A stretch of 64,000 bases of DNA from Saprolegnia diclina VS20 (taxonomy: Eukaryota > Oomycota > Saprolegniomycetes > Saprolegniales > Saprolegniaceae): contig NW_008246112.1 of NCBI RefSeq assembly GCF_000281045.1, forward strand, positions 325,436-389,435. Reading direction: 5' to 3'. Below the pieces are notes generated by a model, which saw only the letters and a list, made by a program, of their open reading frames with translations, searched no databases and had not been told where the DNA came from. Shown here one piece after another: positions 44,691-54,499 of the stretch. Position 1 is the first letter of the stretch, and the number at the start of each line of letters is the position of its first letter. Made by a program: the position numbers and the translations under genes.

Positions 44691-46157
44691 GAGCCAGGAT
44701 CGCCAGGATCGCCATGATGCTTACTTGTACAGAGACGACGAGACCATGAGGAAGCTGGTAGATGCGCTACCCGTCGGCTGTCGGAAGAGGAGGTCGGCGA
44801 TGGGCCGAGGGCGAAGGTGACGTTGGTCGAAGTCCACGGAAGCGCCCGCTCACGACTTCGGATATTCGATTGGTGAAGGTCTTATACCTGTGAAAATGAA
44901 TATCCGGTTGTTTTGAATACGTACAACCTCTAGCAATGCATCTTTGGCGACGTGCAAAGAGACGCGATCTTGTGCGGAGGCAGGTAGAGGCGAGAATACG
45001 TACGACGACCTCGCTCGTTGCACAGACTTGGGAGACCCCCAATACGACTTTGGATGGCTTGGGTTACATGCGTGGCCCATCTGGTTCGGACAAGCAGCTC
45101 CGGGCTCTGTCTTTTGGTGCGTAAATGGCTCCATGGCGTGTCGGTGTGGGCTTGTGGACACGGTGGGCGTCTTGCCACCACGAGGTCAGTCCGCGCAACC
45201 TCATACCTTTCGGTTCTAATCGCTAATGGGTGTGGAGCTATACATATATGCGTGGGGATATCCACTCGAGGTCCCAAAGTGTACATGATTGTCCATAGGT
45301 AACGGTCATTTGATTTGTAACTGCCGCGAAGAAGGGTTGACCACGGATTATATACAGCTATGTATACGGACGGCCCTTCGATTTGACGGCTTCTTTGATG
45401 CAACAAGATCGTAAAAAGATTTTGGGTTGTGACCAAGGTCCAGCGCAATGAGACGATCGAGCGGGGGGTCTGCGCCAAGCGCATCGATCCAGCGGCCCAC
45501 AACCCCTGTCGACGCCAACGACGCTCGTGGCGAGAGAAGTCTGTCGGAGATGGCGCATGGAACTTCTGGCCACGAAGCGAGCCGTGCCCAATTCTTGAGG
45601 CAAGAGTGGTCGTGCTTGGAACGATGCAGTCTCCACGTCCCACCGAATTCCACCTCCATCATCAGCGTGTCTCCTGTCGAACACGCGTCCGGCGCGCGCC
45701 ATAACCACGTGCGGCCATGGTCGAATGGTCGACCACATTTGCACACATCCCCACCCATCGCGTATCGGGTTTCGAATCATCCGAGTCGCTTGGATAGGCA
45801 TACATTCTCCTTCCTTGCGTGTCCGTCTTCTGTCGCCACCGCGTTGGAATCTTGGAAATGGCTGAAATCGCCCGACAGCCGCATGTGGGCAGCAGGCAAC
45901 CGGCCAATATGCAAGCATTTCTATCGAACGCAAGCTTGGGACAGCGCCGGCGATGGCGCCACCGCGCGCGCCTGGCCTCTGTGCATAAACCGTCGCGTCG
46001 ACAACTGCCTTTTTCCGGATAAGTGCAATCTGAGCGCACAGCGCGCAAGTGCCGCGCGCGTGACTCACGGCGTTGCGGCCGATTTTGGTATCCGGATCGG
46101 ACTAAGATACCTTTGCACATTGGGCGCATTTCCGAGTTGGCGTCGTCGAACACAGAT
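44691..46157. other. Intergenic region between the EST1-like gene and the kinase
   Basis: The 1.47 kb region contains one doubtful frame (45348-45758) and otherwise no supported gene. It holds the upstream sequences of both flanking divergent genes. Confidence 0.45.
45348..45758 (-). CDS. Doubtful ORF of 136 residues
   Basis: An ATG-started frame (MGGDVCKCGRPFDHG...) runs to a stop at 45348. Its codon third positions lack the strong G/C bias of the window's real genes, and no family, signal peptide or membrane segment is seen. It overlaps frames of similar length on both strands, so it may be chance. Confidence 0.2.
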   Translation of the reverse strand: MGGDVCKCGRPFDHGRTWLWRAPDACSTGDTLMMEVEFGGTWRLHRSKHDHSCLKNWARLASWPEVPCAISDRLLSPRASLASTGVVGRWIDALGADPPLDRLIALDLGHNPKSFYDLVASKKPSNRRAVRIHSCI

Positions 46158-47132
46158 ATGCTCCAGCTCTCGTGGGTGCGCCAGCTCACGCACTCGGCGC
46201 GGTCCGAGGTCCACGTGTGCCACGCCGACAGCCTCGGCGCCGACGTCGTCCTCAAGTGCATGGACGCCCAGCGCGTCTATGCGCGGGGCGAAGACGACCT
46301 CTTTGCCGAGCCCCGCGTACACAAGCGCCTCACGAAGCGCGGGCACCCCAACATTCTACGTCTCCTCGGCGAAGGCCGAAGCAACAACAGCGTCGAGATG
46401 GTCCTCGAATATTGCGCCCACGGGTCGCTCTTTGACGTGCTCAGCGCGGCGCCGCAGCAGCAGTTCGAGCCCGCGACCGCGCGTGTCTTTTTCGACATGA
46501 TTGTCTCGGGGCTAAGCTTCATGCACAACGAAGGGTATGCGCACCGCGACCTGTCGCTCGAAAACATCCTCGTCGACGACGACCATATGTGCAAACTCGC
46601 CGACTTTGGCGACGCGATCGGCGTCGACTTGGTGCGCACCGACCGCGCCGGAAAGCTCTTTTACATGGCGCCGGAAGTCTACAACGGCGAGTACTACATC
46701 CCCGGCGAGGCCGACATGTGGAGCCTTGGCATCATCCTCTTCACGATGCTCACGGGCCACCCGGTGTTCTTCAAGGCGCACGAGTCGGACCCGAACTACG
46801 CCATCTTGCTGGACGAGGGCCTCGAGGTGCTCGTCCACAAGCTCAACATGGCCCATTTGATCCCATCGATGGAAATGGAGATCTTGGAACAGCTGCTCGA
46901 GATTGACCCGGAAGAACGCATGACGATGGACGAACTGCTAGCGCACGAGTATGTGGCCGCCGTCTTGCCACAGCCGACTAGCATCTTGCCGGCACTGCGC
47001 TCCAGTCCGTCGTCGACCAAGGTCGTGCGCACCCAACGCGGGTACCGGTACCACCCGTACGACGCGCGAGCAAACGCGGCCAAGCACCGACGCGCCCGAA
47101 AGTTTGAAGCGCTCTTGTTCAACCTACTCTAG
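46158..47132 (+). CDS. Serine/threonine protein kinase
   Basis: Intronless, 324 residues from the ATG at 46158. A full kinase domain covers about residues 10-270: the ATP-anchoring Lys33 in VVLKCM, a hinge around LEYCAHGSLFDVL, the catalytic HRDLSLEN near residue 129, DFGDA, then APEVYNGEYY and DMWSLGIILFTMLTG. HRDL-S-LEN (Ser where Lys is usual) departs from the standard HRDLK of Ser/Thr kinases and resembles some tyrosine-kinase-like or atypical oomycete groups. The C-terminus is basic (YRYHPYDARANAAKHRRARK). Substrate and pathway are unknown. The glycine-rich loop is poorly conserved. Confidence 0.85.
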   Translation: MLQLSWVRQLTHSARSEVHVCHADSLGADVVLKCMDAQRVYARGEDDLFAEPRVHKRLTKRGHPNILRLLGEGRSNNSVEMVLEYCAHGSLFDVLSAAPQQQFEPATARVFFDMIVSGLSFMHNEGYAHRDLSLENILVDDDHMCKLADFGDAIGVDLVRTDRAGKLFYMAPEVYNGEYYIPGEADMWSLGIILFTMLTGHPVFFKAHESDPNYAILLDEGLEVLVHKLNMAHLIPSMEMEILEQLLEIDPEERMTMDELLAHEYVAAVLPQPTSILPALRSSPSSTKVVRTQRGYRYHPYDARANAAKHRRARKFEALLFNLL

Positions 47133-47191
47133 TCGTCTCTCGTAGTATCGTCTTTGTGTGTCCTAAGTTATCCAACTCGTGTGCTCAATTT

Positions 47192-48789
47192 TCATTCATT
47201 TGGTGTTTGCATCGGAGCCGGCGGTGCCAGAGAAGACGGCGCCAGCAGCTGCCGCATCTTGGCCACCAAACGCGCCTCGAGGTCGGACGGCGACGCCACC
47301 GCAAAGAGAAAGCCACCAGGCGCAAAGTGCGCTGCGTCCAAGTGCACGTGGCTCGTGGACGCTTGCACCATGGCCGTGACCGCCGTCGCGATCAAGGGCA
47401 CATATTCCGTGTACGCGCGATGGCCGCGGAGGAGCGAGAGTGGCGTCAGGCGATGTGGGTGCAGCGCCTGCAGCTTCTCCAGCCCGGCCACAAGCACGCG
47501 GTCAATACCGTCTTCGTACGTTCGATCCAAGCTCGTCTTTGTAAGCGAGCAATACTTGAGTGCGGTCGTCGCCACGTCAACGACAAGAACGAGCTCGAAA
47601 GCAACGTCGTCTTCAGCGTCGAGACCCGGTCGCGTCAGCACGAAAGCCCGGCCACGAAGCGCGCACTTGAACCCGAGCGGCTTCCAGAGGCTGCTGCGCA
47701 AGATGACACTCGAGATTGCGCACTGGCTCAGGTCGCCGTCGTCGAGGAGAGGTACGTGGTTGCCATACCGGTACACATGCAGCGGCATCCCTTCATCCGA
47801 CGCCGACGCAGACACCAAAGGGCGGACGTGCGCCAAAACGTTGATGCACACGTCACCAATAGTGTCCTCGACGTGGACAATACCGTCATAGGCGCTGCCC
47901 ACGTCGCACAAGAATCGGTCGATCGGGTCCAGCGGCGTTGGCACGTGCTGCAAGTGCACAGGTTGCCCGAGGTCGCTCGACACGACAACGTCGACTGCGA
48001 GATCGCTTGCTATCGAGTACCGAAGCGCGGAAAAGTACGGCGAGAGCACGCGCATCGCATCGTCCAAGGCCGCGGGATCGGGCAGCGGCAGGTGCAGCCG
48101 GACTTCGGTGCCGGAAAAGGCTTCGTGGGCCTCCGAGATGGCAAACTGTTTGGTCTCGGCAAGGACCGCGCTAACCGAGCTTGCGATGAAGATGCGATAG
48201 CAGGAAAGAGACATCGTGTCTACCTCGCGTTTGAGGCCGCCGTGTCAATGTAGAGCTTGGTCGAGTGAATCTCGCGCGAGTGGAGCGTCGTCGTGACCTG
48301 GAGGCCGCCATGCGATGCGGCGACGTGCTCCTGGGAGTAGAGGAGAGCAGCCTTGAGGCCCAGCCCTATCAAGCACAGGCAGGATCGTACGCATGCTGGG
48401 TGGAGACGACGTTCGACGAACCAAACTTGCCAATCTGGCCGACGCCCTTGGTCGTGGCAAAGACGCCGCCGCAGAGCTGCGCGATGTGGTTCACGTGCAT
48501 GCCCGTGCCTACATCATAGTCTCGTATCCATACCAACAAGAGCGTGTACCGTTGTCGGTGCAGACGACTTCGAGGTAGTCGCCGTTCCGGCGCAGGTGGA
48601 GCCGGATCATCCCGTTGTCCCCGACCGCGTCGAGCGCTGTGGGCCATGAGCTGTGGCCGCATACACATGGCAGGTACCATTCTCGAAGAGCTCCTTGACC
48701 GTCTGGACGAGCGCTGCCCGCGGACTCCCAAAGCCGAGGACCTCGAGGTGGTCATGGACGAACTGCGCTGGCGCCGGCTGCCGGATCAT
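47192..48789 (-). CDS. Topoisomerase VI B-like GHKL ATPase
   Basis: Five exons (48678-48789, 48550-48636, 48422-48508, 48224-48365, 47192-48170; introns 41, 41, 56 and 53 nt) give 468 residues. The N-terminus reads AQFVHDHLEVLGF and then VQTVKELFENALDAV, the N box of GHKL ATPases with topoisomerase VI B spacing. DNGTGM (G1 box) and VFATTKGVGQIGKFGLGLKAALL (G2 box) follow. The rest would be the transducer region, ending in an unassigned tail. Archaeal and plant Topo VI B subunits couple ATP to double-strand passage; the plant meiotic homologue MTOPVIB partners SPO11. The small size (plant TOP6B is about 670) fits a meiotic-type subunit, but other GHKL families cannot be excluded. Confidence 0.7.
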
Positions 48790-49101
48790 GCGATCTTGTT
48801 GCAATCCCGGACGGTTTCCGGAGTTCAATGGGCATTACGTATTTGTATGGCATACTATATTCTTGTTAATTTACGGGCTCCGTCCAGCCCAGCTCAGGCT
48901 CACCTCGGCGACGCATGGCGCGACCCAGAGCGGGTGCAGATGGCGCTGGAGTCGAGGGTACCCTGAGCTTACTGGTTGTTGTAGCATCACCGTGCACCCC
49001 AGAGGCTTCCAAGGAACTCCGCGGCCCGCCCAGCCTTGTCCGGATACGCTGGAATGCAGCATCCGCATACGTGGCCAGTATCGAATCCTCGACCAAAGAC
49101 G
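48790..49101. promoter_or_regulatory. Short divergent promoter between the Topo VI B-like and DUF89 genes
   Basis: Only 312 bases separate two start codons on opposite strands. No CCAAT box or other clear element stands out. The section 48840-48880 is A/T-rich (TATTTGTATGGCATACTATATTC). A bidirectional promoter is inferred from spacing. Confidence 0.4.
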
Positions 49102-50525
49102 ATGGCGACGACAGCGTTCCTCGAGAAGCTCCATGCGCAAGCGCTCATCTACACGGACGGCAGCGTCCCGTTCGCCAAGGCGGCCATGGCCTCGCGCATC
49201 CCGAAGCTGCTGCACGAGATCGCTGACCAGAACGCGGCCAAGAAGAGCCTCTCGGAGGCCCACTGCGCCAAGCTCCGAGCGTTCGCCGACGACGTGGCGG
49301 CCAACAAGCCGATCCCGGCGCTGAGCAACCCGGCCATTGACCCGACATGGCACGCAGACTACGAGCGCCTCGGCGCTGGCAAGACGTGGCATGACGCGGC
49401 GTGGTTCTTTGCCGAGGCGTACCTCTTCCGCCTCGTGCTCGACGTCACGGGCTACGACGAGCATGGTGTCGACCCGTTCCACTGCCAGTACGTCGCGCAA
49501 CTCTATCCAGCTCGCGGTGCGAACAACATGCGATAGGAAGATGCACGAGCTCGACGACGCGACGCCGTGGCGGCTCCTTGAAACGGCCGCCGCGCTCGAC
49601 GCCTCGGACTTGCCGACGCGCGAGAAGCTCGGCGACCTTATGAAGCTCAGCTTGTGGGGCAACAAGGCCGATGGCGCGTACAAGGAGGTCAAGGACACGA
49701 TCAGCGGCGCGCATGCCAACTTGGCCGTCGATGACCAGTACCTCTTGACCAACCACTGCGAGCAGGTGCGCCTCCGCAAATCGTTCGTCATGCCCATGCA
49801 TGTGCTAGGTCATTCAGCACCTCGAGTCGTTCCATGGCACGACGACAGTGCACTTTATCAACGACAACTGCGGGACTGAGATTCTCTTGGACTTGGCGCT
49901 TGTCGACCACCTCCTCACCCATGTATGTATTCCTTTGGCGCGACCAGGCCACCTGATCTGATTGCTGTAGAAATGGTGCACTTCCATCGTGCTGCACGTC
50001 AAGGGCGCGCCGACGTACGTCTCGGACGCGACCGCCAACGACATTGTCGAGACAGTCCGCTTGATGGGCGATGCGTCGCGGACGCCGTCGGTCCGTGCTC
50101 TCGCCTCGCGCCTCCAGGCGTTCCTTGATCGTGCGTTCCATGCTCCTTCTCCTTGCCTCGTGTAAACGATGATGGGTGTAGAGGGCGTCTTGAAGCCGGT
50201 TGGCGACCTTCTTTGGAACCAGTACCGGTTTTACTTTGAGCTGCCACCCCATGTGACGAACGCGCTGGCGACCGCCGGGCTTGTCTTCCTCAAGGGTGAC
50301 GCCAACTACCGCCGTCTCCTCGGCGACCGTCTCTGGCCCGCGACCACGCTCATTTCGGAGGCCGTCCCGTACTTTCCCGCTCCGTTTGTTGCACTGCGCA
50401 CGATGAAGTCGGACCCGATCGTGGGCATTCTGCCCGCGCAAGAAGCGGCGCTTGAGGCCGAGGACCCGCTCTGGCGCATCAACGGCAAGCGCGGTGTCAT
50501 CCAAAGCGTCCTCCGTCGTACCTAG
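49102..50525 (+). CDS. ARMT1: DUF89 damage-control phosphatase (ARMT1 family)
   Basis: Five exons (49102-49487, 49537-49765, 49809-49922, 49971-50130, 50182-50525; introns 43-51 nt) give 410 residues. The protein follows the DUF89 fold order: helical N-terminus with KTWHDAAWFFAEAYLFR, then DPFHCQK, VHFINDNCGTEILLDLAL with the metal-binding Asp-Asn, VLHVKGAPTYVSDAT, and LVFLKGDANYRRLLGD with the conserved Lys-Gly-Asp. Family members are Mn/Ni-dependent phosphatases that remove phosphate from damaged or stray metabolites such as fructose-1-phosphate. A human member was reported as a carboxyl methyltransferase, which is debated. The start is the first ATG with family-like sequence after it. Confidence 0.88.
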
Positions 50526-50738
50526 TACCTCGAATATGAGCCGAAACATCGATAGAGCGTCCCCATGAGATTTTAAACTCCTTCCGCCAGTCGCCAGCTC
50601 GCCCCACATTCCATGACCTTAGCCGCCTTTGGGGTCTGCAAGACAAGAGCGTATACGTCCAAAGGCCAAGGAGTCTGCTAGTCGTCATCGTGGGGGCGGA
50701 ATGAAGCCAAGTTTTGCTTCGATTTGTCAGTGACAACG

Positions 50739-51377
50739 CTAGAGTAGATTGACGCGATCGGGCCTAGTCGCGTCGAGCCGCTGCATGCGTTTGAGGTACG
50801 CAAAGGTCAGCGACACGACGAGCGTCACCAAGACGATGCTAACGACAGGAAGGACGTACACCATTGTGTTGACAGGATACGTCAAAATGAGCCAGATCTT
50901 GAGCAGGTTTTCGACCAAAAAGATGGCGCCCCAGAGCCACGAGAGGCGGCGAAAGCGTCGGCGGACGACCGGGTCGCCCCAGTAGGCCTCGAGGCGGCGC
51001 GTGTCGGCCGTTGTCGCGCAGTAGATACGCCAGAGCACGTTCCAGCCGTCCTTGATGCATGGCCCGACAAGCAACGAGGCGGCAAATGCGAGCGAAAAGA
51101 ACGAGTCTTTGAGCAGCAAGATGCGCGGATTGTTTAGCGATTCGGTGAGCCCAATGCACGCCGCCGTCGAGAGCACTTGGAGCAGCGAGAGGCAGTCGGT
51201 CTCGCGCTGCCAGACCATGCCGTAGAGGCCCTTGAGCAATGGCGGCAGCGCGGACAAGGCGATCGCGTTCACGTCCGACGTGTACTTGGCTGCAATCGCA
51301 TAGATGAGGAGCGGTAAGGCGATGTTGCACGCAAAGACGGCGCGGAGGTCGGTGGCACGCCCACCGACGGTCGCCAT
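50739..51377 (-). CDS. Multipass membrane protein 1 of a three-gene paralogue cluster (VC0807-like)
   Basis: Intronless, 212 residues. Several hydrophobic segments are visible: VFACNIALPLLIYAIAAKYT, SLLQVLSTAACIGLTESL, SFFSLAFAASLLVGP, and two near the C-terminus (WLILTYPVNTMVYVLPVVSI). The motif LPPLLKGLY and the NPRILLLKDSFF stretch recur in both neighbours and resemble the bacterial VC0807 family of unknown function (DPR-LLLK motif). I use the ATG at 51377; the frame is open upstream. Function unknown; membrane not determinable. Family assignment is my inference. Confidence 0.75.
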   Translation of the reverse strand: MATVGGRATDLRAVFACNIALPLLIYAIAAKYTSDVNAIALSALPPLLKGLYGMVWQRETDCLSLLQVLSTAACIGLTESLNNPRILLLKDSFFSLAFAASLLVGPCIKDGWNVLWRIYCATTADTRRLEAYWGDPVVRRRFRRLSWLWGAIFLVENLLKIWLILTYPVNTMVYVLPVVSIVLVTLVVSLTFAYLKRMQRLDATRPDRVNLL

Positions 51378-51724
51378 GGTAGGATCTCTTCTTTTGTCAT
51401 TTTGGGCCGGAAAGTGCAATCTGAACCAAGTTCTTAGTTGCTCGTGAACGAACCAGTGAAACACTGCAGTCAATCTATCCGGGATATATCCAAGCGTTTA
51501 CATGTAACTCAATATCACTCGCTTGCACGCTGCGTGCACTGGTAGATTCGGATAGATTCCTTTGGCAAGGCAGCGCTGACGACGCATCGACGAGTCCACA
51601 CGATGACAATGAGCCCAAGGACTATATCGCAGCACTGCGATCTTATTCCAGCGAATCGTTCTTGTCAACATCACTATTAGTAGTACGCTATACACAGACG
51701 CAGCTACCGACTCAAGTCGGTTTC
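51378..51724. other. Intergenic region between membrane proteins 1 and 2
   Basis: The 347 bases are A/T-richer than the flanking genes and contain no gene. They should hold the promoter of membrane protein 1 and the 3' end of protein 2. Confidence 0.5.
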
Positions 51725-52411
51725 TCAGACAAGTGGCGTCGTCTCGGGGCGCAAGCTGTCTTCGCGGTCCTTCATCTTGAGGTAGCAGTAGGTGCCAAAG
51801 GTGAGCGACCCGCCAAAGACCATGCCCATCAACGGCAGCACAAAGATCATGGTGCCGACGGGGTACATGAGAATGAGCGCGACCTTGGCGCTGTTTTCAA
51901 GCACGAGGATGGTGCCCCAGAGGCCGGCGAGGAGCTTGAAGCGGCGGCGAATGTGCGGTCGCGTCCACTTGAGGTCGAGAGCGTGCTTCTCCTCAATCGA
52001 CGTCTCGGAGAGGAGGCGGTAGACGCGCCAGAGAAGGTTCCACTCGTCGTTGTAGAACGCGACAAAGTACCCGAACGCAATGCAGAGCAGCAGGATCGAG
52101 TCTTTGAGTAAAATCACTTTCGGGTCTTCGAAGATTTCCATGAGCACAATGCACACAATCGTCGAGATGACTTGAAGCGACGAGAGAAAGTCGGCTTGGC
52201 CTTGCGACGAGATCTCGTAGACGCCCTTGAGGATCGGAGGAATCGAGTGCAGCACCATTGCGTTTACTTCCGACGTGTACTTGACCGCGATCGAGTAGAT
52301 CAGGAGCGGCAACAAGCCGTTGAAGATGAAGACGAAGCGCATGTCCCGGCGACCATACGTCTCATCATTCGGCTTGACGTCGTTGTCCGCGATGAGCGTC
52401 TCGGCTGTCAT
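51725..52411 (-). CDS. Multipass membrane protein 2 of the paralogue cluster (VC0807-like)
   Basis: Intronless, 228 residues. It aligns end to end with protein 1: FIFNGLLPLLIYSIAVKYTSEVNAM, SIPPILKGVYE, then EDPKVILLKDSILLL and a basic RRRFKLLAGLWG before the last two membrane segments. The N-terminus is polar and Asp/Asn-rich. The C-terminus is short and charged. Same strand as protein 1, so a tandem duplication. Function unknown. Confidence 0.75.
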   Translation of the reverse strand: MTAETLIADNDVKPNDETYGRRDMRFVFIFNGLLPLLIYSIAVKYTSEVNAMVLHSIPPILKGVYEISSQGQADFLSSLQVISTIVCIVLMEIFEDPKVILLKDSILLLCIAFGYFVAFYNDEWNLLWRVYRLLSETSIEEKHALDLKWTRPHIRRRFKLLAGLWGTILVLENSAKVALILMYPVGTMIFVLPLMGMVFGGSLTFGTYCYLKMKDREDSLRPETTPLV

Positions 52412-53198
52412 GGCTGGCCGACAATGCAAATTCCCAAGTGGCCTTTTTGAATTTGATGGGCATCGTCGTCATGGGTACACGTGGGTGCGCCCGGGGTTTG
52501 TCCCGTTTAACCCCATTGTCATGTTGGGTTAAACGCAAACCTCGGAGGACACTCACCATCCGCTCGCATCCTTGACGGCTATCACGTGTTGCACTTCAAG
52601 CTTTCGACCACGCTAGGATTCTTCAGAAGTCCCAGCTCCTTGGGCGTAGCGTGCGCCGCCCGAGATGCCACCTCGCGAGTTGGCAGTGGCAGCACCCAGC
52701 CGATCCTAATCACACCTGCGTCCATTTGTTGCTCTTCGAACGCATCGTGGGATTGCTTGCGGTACAAACCCAGTTGCATGGACAGGGAGCGGTCGCTCAC
52801 AGTAGAGTGGCATCATCGATCGTGCCCAATGAGAAGGAATGCAACGACCACGTTCTAGCATTCTGTGGCGTTCAAGCTCATCCTTTTCTAATTATCTACC
52901 CGTGGCTCCCGGGGGTATCATGATGGACCAACATGATGCTGCCGTCCTTATCCCACGGGCAAGTAAACGCATGTAAACGGGTCGTGCTGGCGCCAAAATG
53001 TGGGAAAAACCGGCTGCGTGGGTGTTTGTCCCAATGTCCCGAAGTACATCTGGTGGGTCAAAGAAGAGTGCCGTGCCGATTACGAGAATGTTGGTCAAAC
53101 ACTTGCACTTGCTTTGTATGGGCATGTGCTTGCGTAAACTTGGTCGGCTGCTGAAGCGTCGCCACCTAGTACACATCCTCGCCGACGATCGCGAATCG
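52412..53198. promoter_or_regulatory. Divergent region between membrane proteins 2 and 3, with a hairpin
   Basis: The two start codons are 0.79 kb apart. A perfect inverted repeat GTTTAACCC/GGGTTAAAC lies at 52505-52513 and 52526-52534 with a 12-base loop. No gene is supported between the two; short frames lack bias. Confidence 0.45.
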
Positions 53199-53903
53199 AT
53201 GGCCAGCGCCGCTCGCTCAACCCGCCCGTCGACGCCGAGACGCGACGACGCTACTGCGACCTATGGCTCGAGCGACCTGCGCTACGTGGTGCTCTGCAAT
53301 GCGCTCTTGCCCATGCTCATCTACTTCATCGCGTCGAAGTACACGTCGCAGCTGATCGCGATGGCGCTGCAGTCGCTGCCGCCGCTGGGCCGCATCGTGT
53401 ATCAGATGCTCGTGCAGCGCAAGGCCGACGCGATCTCACTCGTCCAAGTGTCGGCGATCGTCGCGTGCCTCGTCCTCATGACGCTGCTCGACGACCCGCG
53501 CGTCGCACTGCTCAAGGACCCGCTCACGTTCATGTGCTTTGCCGTCGCCTTTGCGATTCCGTTGGTGCACGACCGCTTCAACCTGCTCTGGATCAAGTAC
53601 CGCCTTCTGAACGAGACGTCGCCGGCGGATGCCCAGTACCTAGACGATCTCTGGTCGCTGCGCCCCGTGCGCCGGCGGTTCCGAGCGCTCTCGGCGCTCT
53701 GGGGCGTCGTCATCTTTACCGAGGACTCGCTGCGCGTCTACTTGATCTTTCACTGCTCGCTCGACCTCATGGTGTACATCTCGCCCATCATTGGCACCTC
53801 GTGTATGTTTCTGCTCGTCGCGTATACATACCAGCACCTCCGCGCATACGCGCCGCTCAAGGACGCCTCGGACGACGAAGTGCGACCGCTCCTTCGCGCC
53901 TAA
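53199..53903 (+). CDS. Multipass membrane protein 3 of the paralogue cluster (VC0807-like)
   Basis: Intronless, 234 residues from the ATG at 53199. It shares the cluster pattern: VLCNALLPMLIYFIASKYTS, LQSLPPLGRIVYQ, DDPRVALLKDPLTFMCFAV, then RRRFRALSALWGVVIF and two final hydrophobic segments. The N-terminus is Ser/Thr/Arg-rich. It lies divergently from protein 2, so the cluster is (-,-,+). The three proteins differ a lot, so the duplication is old or the copies have diverged quickly. Confidence 0.75.
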   Translation: MASAARSTRPSTPRRDDATATYGSSDLRYVVLCNALLPMLIYFIASKYTSQLIAMALQSLPPLGRIVYQMLVQRKADAISLVQVSAIVACLVLMTLLDDPRVALLKDPLTFMCFAVAFAIPLVHDRFNLLWIKYRLLNETSPADAQYLDDLWSLRPVRRRFRALSALWGVVIFTEDSLRVYLIFHCSLDLMVYISPIIGTSCMFLLVAYTYQHLRAYAPLKDASDDEVRPLLRA

Positions 53904-54499
53904 GAGCTCCCTACAGTCGATAAAGAGAACTGGGCTAAGAAATCAGTGCCAGCTTCCATGCGACTCTCGATTGGGACGCTTGCACGAGTGACCTCGGTAC
54001 AGCACTCGTCCCAGGTCGACATGCGGGTTTCAGGCACATGGGCGATCGTCCACCGTCATCGTGAGCAGATCGGGTCCGTCGAGTGGTCCTTCCTGCCTGG
54101 TCCACGTTGCATACGATGAGTGCATACTACTTGCCGGCCGTCGTCCTCTCCAACCCTGCTGCCGGACATGGCGTCCCGTCCTGCTTGCCCTAGCCCTTCA
54201 CCGACGTGATGGATGAGTTTGGCGAGTGCTCGAGCCGTGACGAACCAGCGTCGGCAGCTTCAAAAATGTTTCGACACTATGCTGCCCGCGAAGATCTTGT
54301 CTTGCATGCAGCAAGCTGATGCCGATGACGGTGATTGTGTTCGTCTTGCGGGGCGCCTTGTGAGATGTGGCCAAGAGTACATAAACTCAAGGATACATGG
54401 TCGGTAGACCCGAATGGCGTCGCTTGCTCAAGCAGCTACGCATGTACGACCAAGTTGAAAATACATATATTGCAGAGGTCGCTGCGCCACCCTCGCCTC
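53904..54499. other. Intergenic region, no gene seen
   Basis: The 0.6 kb between two convergent genes has no long frame or family match. Frames at 54213-54407 and 54335-55024 overlap the phosphatase gene antisense and are not credible. Confidence 0.5.
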
